Source of the DNA: Alphaproteobacteria bacterium
GTDB lineage: Bacteria > Pseudomonadota > Alphaproteobacteria > UBA8366 > Aestuariispiraceae
Direction: 5' to 3'
Length of the DNA: 64,000 nucleotides
NCBI GenBank assembly: GCA_033344895.1
Contig: JAWPMN010000001.1
Location: 186,001-250,000 of the forward strand
In this document: in pieces, positions 10,261 through 22,206 of the stretch
Numbering within the stretch: position 1 is the stretch's first letter
Layout of the letters: each line of letters starts with the position of its first letter
Notes under the pieces: generated by a model
What the model saw: only the letters and a program-made list of their open reading frames with translations
What the model was told of the DNA's origin: nothing
Database searches by the model: none
Position numbers and translations under genes: made by a program

Positions 10261-11967
10261 ATGAGTATCAATTTCAAGGCACCCGAGGCCGAAGTCGACC
10301 TGAAGCCGCGGATCGTGGTCGTCGGAGTCGGCGGCGCGGGCGGCAACGCCGTCAACAACATGATTCGCTCGAACCTCGAGGGTGTCGAGTTCGTCGTCGC
10401 GAATACCGATGCGCAGGCGCTGAAACATTCCCAGGCGGACCGGAAGATCCAGCTCGGTGCGGATGTCACCCGCGGACTCGGTGCCGGTGCCCGACCGGAA
10501 ATCGGTCGCGACGCCGCGATGGAATCGCTGGACGACGCGCTGGAACACCTGACCGGCGCGAACATGGTCTTCATCACCGCCGGCATGGGCGGCGGCACCG
10601 GCACCGGTGCCGCACCGGTACTGGCCGAGGCCTGCCGCGACCACGGCATGCTGACGGTCGGTGTCGTGACCAAGCCGTTCCATTTCGAAGGCGCCCACCG
10701 CATGCGGGCCGCCGAGCAGGGCATCGAGGAACTGCAACAGTTCGTCGACACCCTGATCATCATTCCGAACCAGAACCTGTTCCGGGTCGCGAATGAGAAG
10801 ACGACCTTCGCCGACGCCTTCAAGATGGCGGACGATGTCCTGTATTCCGGCGTGCGTGGCGTGACCGACCTGATGGTCATGCCGGGCCTGATCAACCTGG
10901 ATTTCGCCGACATCCGCACGGTGATGAGCGAAATGGGCAAGGCGATGATGGGGACGGGCGAAGCCGATGGCGACAATCGCGCCATCCTGGCCGCCGAAAG
11001 CGCCATCTCCAACCCGCTGCTGGAAGATGTGTCGATGAAGGGGGCCCGCGGCGTCCTGATCAACATCACCGGCGGGCCGGACATGACCCTGTTCGAAGTC
11101 GACGAAGCCGCCAATCGGATCCGCGAGGAGGTCGATGCCGACGCCAACATCATCTTCGGCTCCACCTTCGAGGAAAACCTGGAAGGCAAGATGCGGGTCT
11201 CGGTGGTCGCAACCGGTATCGAATCCGAAGCCGGCGTCAATCCGCGCCCGGCCCAGCAGCGTTCTTCGGTAACGCCGCTGCGTCCGCGTAAGGTGGAAGC
11301 CCCGGCGGCAGAGGTCGCGGAGGCCCCGGAAGTCGTTGCCGAAGCCGATCCCTACGAAGAAGCGCATGAGCAGATGGAAGCCACGGTAACCGCGGAAGAA
11401 ATCTCTCAGGTTGCGGCAACCCGGCCGGAAGCTGCAGAGCCGACGGCCGAGTCGGACGAATACGATCCGGAGCCGGCACTCTTCGACGACCCGCCCGCAG
11501 CGACGGACCGGAAGGAAGCCGCAGACATGGATGCCGTGCCCGAAACGGCCGGACCGTCCCCTGCCCCGGAAGCCGTCCGTCCGAAAGACGCCTTCATTCC
11601 GCCGCGACCGGTGCGCCCGGAGGAACTGAAGCGCGGCCCCGCCCGAGAGGCCGAGCCGTTCCGTGAAGCCGAAATGATGAACGGTAGCGACGGCGCCCAG
11701 CGTCCGCGCGGCAAGACCAGCCTGTTCAGCCGCGTTACCGGACTGGGCCTGGGAAACGGGAAGACCGCGCCGTCGAAGCAGAGTGAACCGTCTTTGGTGC
11801 GCGGCGAAGCCAAACCCGCCCAGCAGCCGCAGCAGGCCGCGCCCCGGCCGGCGCCGATTCAAAGAACTGCGGAAGCCGCAAAACCGGTTGAAGCCGATCT
11901 GGCACCGTCAAAGGCGGAAGAGGAAATGCTGGAAATCCCGGCATTCCTCCGCCGCCAGGCAAACTGA
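10261..11967 (+). CDS. ftsZ: Cell division protein FtsZ with long C-terminal linker
   Basis: Tubulin-like GTPase that forms the Z-ring. The GTPase domain has the glycine loop [13 protein letters not shown] (about residues 22-34), the tubulin signature [12 protein letters not shown] (108-119) and [11 protein letters not shown]. After about residue 320 comes a 230-residue Ala/Glu/Pro-rich linker, then the conserved C-terminal peptide EIPAFLRRQ, which binds FtsA and other partners. The 568-residue length is long for FtsZ but within the alphaproteobacterial range. The start has a GGAGG 6 bases upstream. A strong hairpin follows the stop. Confidence 0.97.
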   Translation: MSINFKAPEAEVDLKPRIVVVGVGGAGGNAVNNMIRSNLEGVEFVVANTDAQALKHSQADRKIQLGADVTRGLGAGARPEIGRDAAMESLDDALEHLTGANMVFITAGMGGGTGTGAAPVLAEACRDHGMLTVGVVTKPFHFEGAHRMRAAEQGIEELQQFVDTLIIIPNQNLFRVANEKTTFADAFKMADDVLYSGVRGVTDLMVMPGLINLDFADIRTVMSEMGKAMMGTGEADGDNRAILAAESAISNPLLEDVSMKGARGVLINITGGPDMTLFEVDEAANRIREEVDADANIIFGSTFEENLEGKMRVSVVATGIESEAGVNPRPAQQRSSVTPLRPRKVEAPAAEVAEAPEVVAEADPYEEAHEQMEATVTAEEISQVAATRPEAAEPTAESDEYDPEPALFDDPPAATDRKEAADMDAVPETAGPSPAPEAVRPKDAFIPPRPVRPEELKRGPAREAEPFREAEMMNGSDGAQRPRGKTSLFSRVTGLGLGNGKTAPSKQSEPSLVRGEAKPAQQPQQAAPRPAPIQRTAEAAKPVEADLAPSKAEEEMLEIPAFLRRQAN

Positions 11968-12278
11968 CGGGTCTCAACATTGCGATAGACCGGCCGCCGC
12001 CCATATCGGGTTGGCGGCCGGTTTGCGTTTGGATAACGCGTTCCGCCCGGAAATCCCGCCCTGTTCCTGCCCTAGATCGACCAAGGGGGCTCGCCGACAC
12101 AACAGGTTGGGATGCGCACCGCCATTTGCCGCGCCGCAATGCAACATTGTGTAACACTAGTTGATTTGTTGCCTTGCGACCCCGGTGGTACATCCATCAG
12201 CGTGCCGAACAGCGCGGCGCGGGGGTGACACGAAAACGCTGCTTCAAGTAACCGATCGATAGGGTGTGGGTGGTGACA
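11968..12278. other. Non-coding spacer between ftsZ and lpxC
   Basis: No convincing gene is seen. The 5' part carries the ftsZ terminator hairpin (see separate entry). The 3' part, from about 12130, has an AT-richer stretch around GTAACACTAGTTGATTTG that may hold the lpxC promoter, but no clear -35/-10 pair can be assigned. Confidence 0.5.
11989..12030 (+). terminator. Intrinsic terminator-like hairpin after ftsZ
   Basis: Ten-base perfect arms ACCGGCCGCC (11989-11998) and GGCGGCCGGT (12013-12022) enclose a 14-base loop and run into TTTGCGTTT. It lies 21 bases past the ftsZ stop, so it probably ends the dcw transcript. The U-tract is imperfect. Confidence 0.6.
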
Positions 12279-13214
12279 ATGCTGGACGGGATGAGCGAAC
12301 TGACGGAAGTGACGGAACGGTCCGTATCGGCCGGTCTTCTGCAGCGCACTCTCAAATCTTCGATCAACTGCCGCGGCATTGGCTTGCACTCCGGTGAACC
12401 GGTGAACATGACGCTGACCCCTGCCGACCCCGGTACGGGCATCGTCTTCCGCCGCGTCGACCTGAAGAATGGCGCGCGCGACATCCCTGCCCGGTTCGAC
12501 ATGGTCACGGATACGCGGCTCTGCACCAAGATTTCGAACGACCACAACGGTTCTGTCGCCACCATCGAACACCTGATGGCCGCGCTTGCCGGCTGCGGCG
12601 TCGACAATGCCATTGTCGAACTCGACGGACCGGAAGTGCCCGTGATGGACGGCAGTTCCGAACCCTTTGTGTTCCTGGTCGAATGCGCCGGGGTCGTCGA
12701 ACAGTCGGTCGAGCGCAATATCGTCCGGGTGAAACGCCCCGTGCGTGTCGGCACGGATGAGGCTTTTGCCTCGCTGGAGCCGGGCCACCGTTTCACAATG
12801 GCGATGGGCATCGATTTCGCGAGCCGCGCCATTGGTCGACAGGACATTTTCCTGGAAATCAGTGACCTGACTTTCAAGCGGGAGCTTTCCAAGGCCCGTA
12901 CCTTCGGCTTCGCCCATGAGGTCGAGGCCATGCGCGCCGCCGGGCTGGCCCGCGGCGGCAGCCTGGAAAACGCGGTTGTCATCGACGGCGACACCGTCAT
13001 GAACAAGGACGGTTTGCGGTTCGAGGACGAGTTCGTCCGCCACAAGGCGCTGGATTGCGTCGGAGACCTGGCACTGGCAGGTGGTCCGATCCTGGGCCAT
13101 TTCCGCGGCCGTCGAACCGGCCATGCGTTGAACAATCAACTGCTCCGCGCGCTGTTCTCCGATTCGGAAAATTACGCCCTGGTCCCCGCTTCCGAGACCT
13201 TATCCTTAGCCTGA
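12279..13214 (+). CDS. lpxC: UDP-3-O-acyl-N-acetylglucosamine deacetylase (LpxC)
   Basis: Zinc-dependent deacetylase that commits UDP-acyl-GlcNAc to lipid A synthesis in the cytoplasm. Motifs seen: CRGIGLHSGEPV near the N-terminus, ATIEHLMAALAGCGVDNA with the first zinc histidine, HKALDCVGDLAL with the other two zinc ligands (His and Asp), and GHALNNQLLRALF with the catalytic histidine. The start is uncertain: the ATG at 12279 gives 311 residues; GTG at 12264 and ATG at 12291 are in frame. Its own spacer and the preceding terminator suggest a separate transcript from ftsZ. Confidence 0.95.
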   Translation: MLDGMSELTEVTERSVSAGLLQRTLKSSINCRGIGLHSGEPVNMTLTPADPGTGIVFRRVDLKNGARDIPARFDMVTDTRLCTKISNDHNGSVATIEHLMAALAGCGVDNAIVELDGPEVPVMDGSSEPFVFLVECAGVVEQSVERNIVRVKRPVRVGTDEAFASLEPGHRFTMAMGIDFASRAIGRQDIFLEISDLTFKRELSKARTFGFAHEVEAMRAAGLARGGSLENAVVIDGDTVMNKDGLRFEDEFVRHKALDCVGDLALAGGPILGHFRGRRTGHALNNQLLRALFSDSENYALVPASETLSLA

Positions 13215-13554
13215 AGGGCTGCCGGACGACTCGGTCACGAAGCCTCCCCGCCTGCTTGCCGGTCAAACCGCATCCGCGCCGAGAGATCGCGCGCCTGGAA
13301 CGGCGTTGGATCCCAGGCATGTCAGGGCGCGGCCACTTAGCGATGCAAACCGAGTGTCGGGGCCGGCAGGCGCGTATGTTTTCTGCCGGAAACGGCCTTC
13401 TGCTTCCCTCGTGTTTTCATGATCGAATCCCCGGAACCGCCAGGATATCGTTCGGTCCGGCCGCGGGCCGCGAATGAATTTTGATCCCCGGGCCGTAATG
13501 CTATATTCAGCCAGTGTGAAAGCGTCGCCTTCCCGGGAACACGAGCGATCCAAT
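13215..13554. other. Non-coding spacer between lpxC and bamD
   Basis: No gene is supported. A small GNRA-like hairpin (GCCG, loop GAAA, CGGC) lies at about 13385-13396. Near the 3' end is a promoter candidate, listed separately. Short open frames crossing this stretch overlap lpxC and look like no known protein. Confidence 0.5.
13481..13507 (+). promoter_or_regulatory. Possible bamD promoter
   Basis: TTGATC (13481-13486) and TATATT (13502-13507) are separated by 15 bases, short of the 17-base optimum. The pair lies 48 bases before the bamD start codon. This is a weak motif match only. Confidence 0.3.
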
Positions 13555-14382
13555 ATGCGTCTGATCAAATCTTTACAGAGCCGCACTCTAGTAGGTCTCA
13601 TGGCCGCATTTCTGATGCTGGGTCTGACTGCCTGCTCCGAGGACGAGCCGGAATATGTCGAACGCCCGGTGGAGGAACTCTACAACGAGGCCATGGACAT
13701 GCTCGAAGTCCGAAACTTCGACGCCGCCATTCTGGCCTTCGAGGAAGTGGACCGGCAGCATCCCTACTCTGTCTGGGCCACGAAGGCCCAGTTGATGTCG
13801 GCTTATGTGAACTATCGCGCCGACCGCTATGACGAGGCGATCATCGCCCTGGACCGGTTCATCGACCTACATCCCGGCAACCGGGATATCGCCTATGCAT
13901 ACTACCTGCGCGCCATCGCATATTACGAACAGATCGTCGATGTCGGCCGCGACCAGAAGATCACGCGCCTTGCGCTGGACGGGTTGCGCGACGTGGTGCG
14001 CCGATTCCCCAATACCGAATATGCCCGCGACGCCAATCTGAAGATCGACCTGACCCAGGACCATCTGGCCGGCAAGGAAATGTCGATCGGGCGCTTTTAC
14101 CAGCGCCGGGATGAGCACGTCGCCGCGATCAACCGCTTCAAGACGGTGATCGCGCAGTTTGAGACGACGACCCATGTCCCCGAGGCCCTGCATCGGCTGG
14201 TTGAAAGCTACGTCGCACTGGGAATTCGGCCGGAAGCGGAGCGGACCGCGTCGGTGCTGGGATACAACTTCCCGGGCAGCGACTGGTACGCCAATTCCTA
14301 TGCGCTGCTGGAAGGCGGCCGGAATCTGGACGCCCCGGACGAGGATTCGTGGCTGAGCTGGACCTGGTCCTGGATATTCTGA
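13555..14382 (+). CDS. bamD: Outer membrane protein assembly factor BamD (lipoprotein)
   Basis: Outer-membrane lipoprotein of the BAM complex that inserts beta-barrel proteins; the older family name is ComL. The signal peptide ends in the lipobox LTAC with the lipidated Cys at residue 27. Tetratricopeptide-like helix pairs follow (LYNEAMDMLEVRNFDAAILAFEEV; QLMSAYVNYRADRYDEAI), with the family segment HPGNRDIAYAYYLRA. The 275-residue length fits. I start at 13555 because it places a good signal peptide at the N-terminus; the open frame extends upstream to 13474. recN follows after 19 bases. Confidence 0.94.
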   Translation: MRLIKSLQSRTLVGLMAAFLMLGLTACSEDEPEYVERPVEELYNEAMDMLEVRNFDAAILAFEEVDRQHPYSVWATKAQLMSAYVNYRADRYDEAIIALDRFIDLHPGNRDIAYAYYLRAIAYYEQIVDVGRDQKITRLALDGLRDVVRRFPNTEYARDANLKIDLTQDHLAGKEMSIGRFYQRRDEHVAAINRFKTVIAQFETTTHVPEALHRLVESYVALGIRPEAERTASVLGYNFPGSDWYANSYALLEGGRNLDAPDEDSWLSWTWSWIF

Positions 14383-14401
14383 TCGGAGACCGGCGCGCAT
14401 C

Positions 14402-18218
<3,817 letters not shown>

Positions 18219-18219
18219 C

Positions 18220-19467
18220 ATGAAACCACTGGCCTGCCTCCTGCTGCTGCTTTGCGTGGTGTACCCCGCGGCAGCCGAGGCACAGGGTTGGACGGTACTG
18301 GAATATGACGCGAATGGCCGGGTCGTCGGGTCACGCAACAACACGAGTGACGCAGGCGACGACGATTCGGTTTCCGGCGCGCGCCAACAGGCCGTGGAAC
18401 CGAACGAGTTGCTGGTTGTCGACCCGACGGCAGGTCAGTTGGCCGAATTGCGCGGGGCGGGGTTTGGCATTCTTCGCCGCAGCGTGCTGACGGGACTTGG
18501 CTTCACCCTGGTCGAAATTTCGACACCGCCCGGCATGTCGGTGCCGGAGGCGATGAGCTTCATCTCGGACCGCTATCCCGAACTGCTGGTGGAAACGAAT
18601 GACCTGCTGGACCTGTCCGGCAACGGCTATCGGGACCGGCAGCAGGCCCAGTCGATCGATTTCACCCGCGATCTCTCGGGCTGGGGCGATGTTCCCGACA
18701 GTTGCGGTGCCGGCATCGTCCTGGGACAGATCGACGGCTTCGTGGATGTCGATCACGCAGCGCTGCGCGGCAAGAAGCTGATCTATGAAAGCTTCCTGAA
18801 GCCGGACCGGGTTCCGGCGGCAGAAGATCACGGCACCGCTGTGGCGGTCATGCTGATCGGCCGCGCCTTCAACGACCGCTCCAGCGGCCTGCTGCCCGGC
18901 GCGAAGCTCTTTGCCGCGAACATCTTCGAGCGACGCAATGGCAAGGATGTCGGCAATCTGGCTGCCCTGGTCCGGGCCATCGACTGGCTGGCGACGAACA
19001 ACGTCAGGGTCGCCAACCTGTCCATCGCGGGGGGCGACAACAAGATCATGCGGCTGGCAATCAACCGTGCCCTGCAGAAAGGTCTGTTGCTGGTCGCAGC
19101 CGCCGGCAACAACGGACCCAATGCGCCGCCCGCATGGCCCGCCGCCCATCCCGATTCCTTTGCGGTTACGGCGATCGACAAGACCATGCGCCTCTATCGC
19201 CATGCCAATCGGGGCGCCTACATCGATTTTGCCGCCCCGGGGGTGGACATCCCGACCCAGACGCCGCGTGGTCTGAAGAACCAGAGCGGTACATCCTTTG
19301 CCGCGCCCTTTGTCACGGCCATGGTCGCCCTGCACCTGGATGCCGGTTTTGAAGCGGATCCGGAATTGATCCGCCGCAGTCTGCAGCGTTACTCCATGGA
19401 TCTCGGGACATCCGGGAAGGACGACGTCTACGGCTGGGGGTTGGTACGGCTGCGGCCGAGCTGCTGA
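18220..19467 (+). CDS. Exported subtilisin-like serine peptidase (S8 family)
   Basis: A 415-residue protein with a signal peptide (residues 1-21), a possible inhibitor-like propeptide (about 60-130), and an S8 catalytic domain. The triad is visible: Asp172 in GQIDGFVDVDH, His204 in EDHGTAVAV and Ser359 in SGTSFAAPFV; the oxyanion Asn297 lies in AAAGNNGP. The Asp motif departs from the usual DTG/DSG, being DGF. It starts one base after the ligA stop, so it may be cotranscribed. It is probably periplasmic; the substrate cannot be told from sequence. Confidence 0.9.
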   Translation: MKPLACLLLLLCVVYPAAAEAQGWTVLEYDANGRVVGSRNNTSDAGDDDSVSGARQQAVEPNELLVVDPTAGQLAELRGAGFGILRRSVLTGLGFTLVEISTPPGMSVPEAMSFISDRYPELLVETNDLLDLSGNGYRDRQQAQSIDFTRDLSGWGDVPDSCGAGIVLGQIDGFVDVDHAALRGKKLIYESFLKPDRVPAAEDHGTAVAVMLIGRAFNDRSSGLLPGAKLFAANIFERRNGKDVGNLAALVRAIDWLATNNVRVANLSIAGGDNKIMRLAINRALQKGLLLVAAAGNNGPNAPPAWPAAHPDSFAVTAIDKTMRLYRHANRGAYIDFAAPGVDIPTQTPRGLKNQSGTSFAAPFVTAMVALHLDAGFEADPELIRRSLQRYSMDLGTSGKDDVYGWGLVRLRPSC

Positions 19468-19536
19468 TCGAAGTAGCCCCGAAATCGCCTGAATCAGACC
19501 CAGTTGGTGCCGCATCGCCCGGGCACATTCCCGGCC

Positions 19537-20325
19537 ATGACACACACCAGTTTCGTAACCGCCTTCCTGGCGCTGCTCTCCCTCTGCGCGGTCATCGCCG
19601 CGCCGGTCATGGCCTTTTTCTGGTCTCGGGCCGTCCTGCCACCGCCCGTGCAGGTCTCGGAACGCCTGCTGCCGACACCTGAGGCCGCGCGACACACGGT
19701 GGCCAGCCGCCTATCCCAGTTCGGGCAAGCGGCGCGGACCCGTCTGCAGCCGGCCTTTCAGGAAGCCGATCTGCCTTATCCACCGGCGGAGGTCGTCATG
19801 GTCGGCCTGAAGCGCGAGCGCAGACTGGAACTCTACGGCAAGGCCCCGGAAGGAGAGCTTCAGTTCGTCAAATCCTATCCGCTTCAGGCGTGGACAGGGT
19901 CTCTGGGCCCGAAACTGATGGAGGGGGACATGCAGATCCCTGAGGGCGTTTACGGCGTGGAGTATCTCAACCCCAACTCCGTCGCCCATGTTTCACTGAA
20001 AATTGGATACCCGAACCCTTTCGAACGGGCCAGAGGCGTCGAGGACGGGCGCGACAATCTGGGCGGCGACATCATGATCCACGGCTGGACCAACGGGTCC
20101 CAAGGCTGCATCGTCGTGAAAGACGAGGATGTCGAGGAGATATTCACTCTGGCATCGGATACGGGGCTGGGCCGGATGCGTATCCTGCTCGCGCCGTCCG
20201 ACCTTCGCCGGAAACCAGCCGAGATTCCGGCTGAAGCCCCGCCCTGGACGGAAGCCGTCTATCGCGACCTGGTCGACGAAATGGCACATTTGCCGCTTCC
20301 GTCCATCCAGGTCGCGGGTGACTGA
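19537..20325 (+). CDS. L,D-transpeptidase (YkuD) family protein
   Basis: A 262-residue protein with one N-terminal membrane helix (about residues 8-25) and a periplasmic YkuD domain. The catalytic motif IMIHGWTNGSQGCIVV is intact, with His182, Ser188, Gly190 and Cys191. YkuD enzymes make or cut 3-3 peptidoglycan crosslinks or attach proteins; the closest subtype appears to be the murein peptide amidase/transpeptidase-like group, but this is uncertain. I chose the ATG at 19537; a GTG at 19504 is in frame. The stop abuts the gapR stop on the other strand with no spacer. Confidence 0.85.
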   Translation: MTHTSFVTAFLALLSLCAVIAAPVMAFFWSRAVLPPPVQVSERLLPTPEAARHTVASRLSQFGQAARTRLQPAFQEADLPYPPAEVVMVGLKRERRLELYGKAPEGELQFVKSYPLQAWTGSLGPKLMEGDMQIPEGVYGVEYLNPNSVAHVSLKIGYPNPFERARGVEDGRDNLGGDIMIHGWTNGSQGCIVVKDEDVEEIFTLASDTGLGRMRILLAPSDLRRKPAEIPAEAPPWTEAVYRDLVDEMAHLPLPSIQVAGD

Positions 20326-20616
20326 TCAGGCCATGCCCAGCGCGGCCATGTAGGTTTCCAGCAACGCATCCTCTTCGGCGCGGTCGTCCGGATCCTTCTT
20401 CCGCAGTGAAACGATCTTGCGCATCGTCTTGACGTCGAAGCCCTGGCTCTTCGCCTCGGCATAGACTTCCTTGATGTCGTCCGCGATGGTCTTCTTCTCT
20501 TCTTCCAGGCGCTCGACCCGTTCGATGAAGGACCGCAGACGCGCACCGGTTGCGGTTTCGGTGCTGGTTTCCGTTTCGCCCTGCTGGGTATCGGTTTCGG
20601 CGGCGAGATCGGCCAT
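20326..20616 (-). CDS. gapR: GapR-family nucleoid-associated protein (DUF2312)
   Basis: Small (96-residue) alpha-helical protein. The segment [20 protein letters not shown] followed by [18 protein letters not shown] is the DUF2312 signature. In Caulobacter, GapR clamps overtwisted DNA ahead of replication and transcription and is needed for normal growth and division. The N-terminal 20 residues are Thr/Glu-rich and variable. It is transcribed away from hemN, and the 149-base gap between them holds an FNR-type box nearer to hemN. Confidence 0.93.
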   Translation of the reverse strand: MADLAAETDTQQGETETSTETATGARLRSFIERVERLEEEKKTIADDIKEVYAEAKSQGFDVKTMRKIVSLRKKDPDDRAEEDALLETYMAALGMA

Positions 20617-20717
20617 GGATAAGGACCTTGTCTGTTCGGGTGGGATTGGGGCGGGACTGTACCTCCGCCCCCCTGCCCCTTCAAGACGGCAAGCCGGATA
20701 GACGGACGAAAACGGGA

Positions 20718-20731
20718 TTGATCGGGATCAA
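20718..20731. promoter_or_regulatory. FNR/FixK-type box before hemN
   Basis: Perfect palindrome TTGAT-CGGG-ATCAA, which fits the FNR/FixK/Anr consensus TTGAT-N4-ATCAA exactly. It lies 35 bases before the hemN start codon and 102 bases before the gapR start. FNR-type activation of hemN under low oxygen is well known in proteobacteria, so control of hemN is the likely role. Confidence 0.8.
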
Positions 20732-20765
20732 TGCCCCGCCGCGGGCGCCCTTGCATGATAGGGGC

Positions 20766-21971
20766 ATGAGACAGGATCTGATCAGACGGTACGGCGGGGC
20801 CGCCCCGCGCTATACCAGCTATCCAACGGCACCGCATTTCTCGGACACGGTGGGCCCACCCCAATACCGGGAGCGCCTGTCGCAGCTGCCGGCGGATGAA
20901 CCGGTGTCGCTCTATCTGCATGTCCCGTATTGCGACACGCTGTGCTGGTTCTGCGGTTGCCATACGAAAATGACGCGACGCTACCGACCGGTTTCCAACT
21001 ATGTCGACACGTTGATGCAGGAACTGGTCCTGATTGCCCAGACCGCCCCCAGGAAGCTGCGCATGTCCCATATGCATTGGGGCGGCGGGTCGCCGACCCT
21101 GCTTCAGGCGGACGATATCCTGCGTCTGGCCCGCGCCGCGATTGCGCTGTTCCCGCCCGCCCGGGGTTTCGAATTCGCGGTGGAGATCGATCCAAGAGGA
21201 ACGGGAACCGACCGGATCGCTGCCCTTGCCAGGGCGGGACTGACCCGTGCCAGCATCGGCGTCCAGGATTTCGATCCGACGGTACAGCGCGCGATCAACC
21301 GGATTCAGACATTCGCGGAAACCGCCGACGTCGTTCGGAATCTCAGAGATCACGGGATTCAAAACCTGAATCTGGATCTGATGTACGGCCTGCCGCATCA
21401 GTCCAGGGTGCGAACCTTATCGACCGTGCGACGGGCACTGGAACTGGAGCCCGCGCGCGTTGCCCTGTTCGGATATGCGCATGTGCCCTGGATGAAGACC
21501 CATCAACGGATGATTCCGGAAGAGGCCCTGCCCGGTCCGGCGGAGCGGCTTGAGACATTCGAAGCGGCCGCCGCGCTGCTGACAGAGGCGGGCTATGTCC
21601 GGACCGGCATCGACCATTTTGCCAAGCCGGACGATTCCATGGCGCAAGCCTTCGAACAGGGGAACTTGCGCCGCAATTTTCAGGGTTACACGACCGACCG
21701 TGCGGAAACACTCATCGGCGCCGGGGCCAGCGCCGTCAGTCGGCTTCCAGGCATGTATGCCCAAAACTCCGTACCAATTCAGCGTTATACCGCCATGGTA
21801 CGGGAAGGCGACCTGCCGGTCGAAAAGGGTGTCCGCCTGACCAACGAAGATCGCATGCGCGCCGAAATCATCGAACGCATCATGTGCGACTTTGCGGTCG
21901 ATCTGGGCGCCATCTGCCGTCGACACGGCACAACTATTGAACGCATTTCAGAATCAACCAGACAACTGTAA
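20766..21971 (+). CDS. hemN: Oxygen-independent coproporphyrinogen III oxidase (HemN), C-terminally truncated by an in-frame stop
   Basis: Radical-SAM enzyme that makes protoporphyrinogen IX without oxygen in heme synthesis. The 401-residue frame has the RYTSYPTAPHF N-terminus and the cluster motif YCDTLCWFCGC with Cys56, Cys60, Cys63 and Cys65; HWGGGSPT and NLDLMYGLP also match. HemN is normally about 450 residues. Here a TAA at 21969-21971 ends the frame early, and the same frame continues downstream with 47 codons that look like the missing tail. Whether the shorter protein works is unknown; the C-terminal domain helps close the active site. The last codons are AT-rich, unlike the rest. 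Confidence 0.9.
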   Translation: MRQDLIRRYGGAAPRYTSYPTAPHFSDTVGPPQYRERLSQLPADEPVSLYLHVPYCDTLCWFCGCHTKMTRRYRPVSNYVDTLMQELVLIAQTAPRKLRMSHMHWGGGSPTLLQADDILRLARAAIALFPPARGFEFAVEIDPRGTGTDRIAALARAGLTRASIGVQDFDPTVQRAINRIQTFAETADVVRNLRDHGIQNLNLDLMYGLPHQSRVRTLSTVRRALELEPARVALFGYAHVPWMKTHQRMIPEEALPGPAERLETFEAAAALLTEAGYVRTGIDHFAKPDDSMAQAFEQGNLRRNFQGYTTDRAETLIGAGASAVSRLPGMYAQNSVPIQRYTAMVREGDLPVEKGVRLTNEDRMRAEIIERIMCDFAVDLGAICRRHGTTIERISESTRQL

Positions 21972-22115
21972 GAATTCATGTGCGATAACTTAGTCATATT
22001 GGACGAAAACCGTTTATCCGTACAACCTATCGGAATACCATTCATCCGAAATATTGCATCCTGCTTCGATAAATACTTTGTGATCGGCAAAAAAGTTCAC
22101 TCTCCGGCCATATAA
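21972..22115 (+). pseudogene. hemN: Detached C-terminal tail of hemN beyond an in-frame TAA
   Basis: Reading on in the hemN frame after the stop gives 47 residues and then TAA at 22113. The segment PFIRNIASCFDKYF matches the conserved HemN C-terminus (E. coli has a RNICMCFDTYL stretch). With one residue in place of the stop, the total is 449 residues, the usual HemN length. The stretch is AT-rich with rare codons (TTA, ATA, AGA). A nonsense mutation, a base-calling error, or a recombined and decaying 3' end could explain it. Confidence 0.75.
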
Positions 22116-22118
22116 ATT

Positions 22119-22137
22119 AAACTTCTAGAAAGTTTTT
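22119..22137 (+). terminator. Weak terminator-like hairpin after hemN
   Basis: Arms AAACTT (22119-22124) and AAGTTT (22130-22135) flank CTAGA and lead into a short T-run. It lies just past the full-length hemN frame, which supports the view that the gene originally ended at 22115. Confidence 0.4.
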
Positions 22138-22206
22138 AGGTAAATTATCTCCAGTACGAGGGTGGGACCTTGCACACGCTCCGGCGTCTGGGCCGGGGAC
22201 TGGGGA

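Noticed and set aside
13055-13477. 140-codon frame across the lpxC end and the spacer
   Set aside because: Half lies inside lpxC in another frame; the translation is Arg/Pro-rich without a domain or ribosome binding site.
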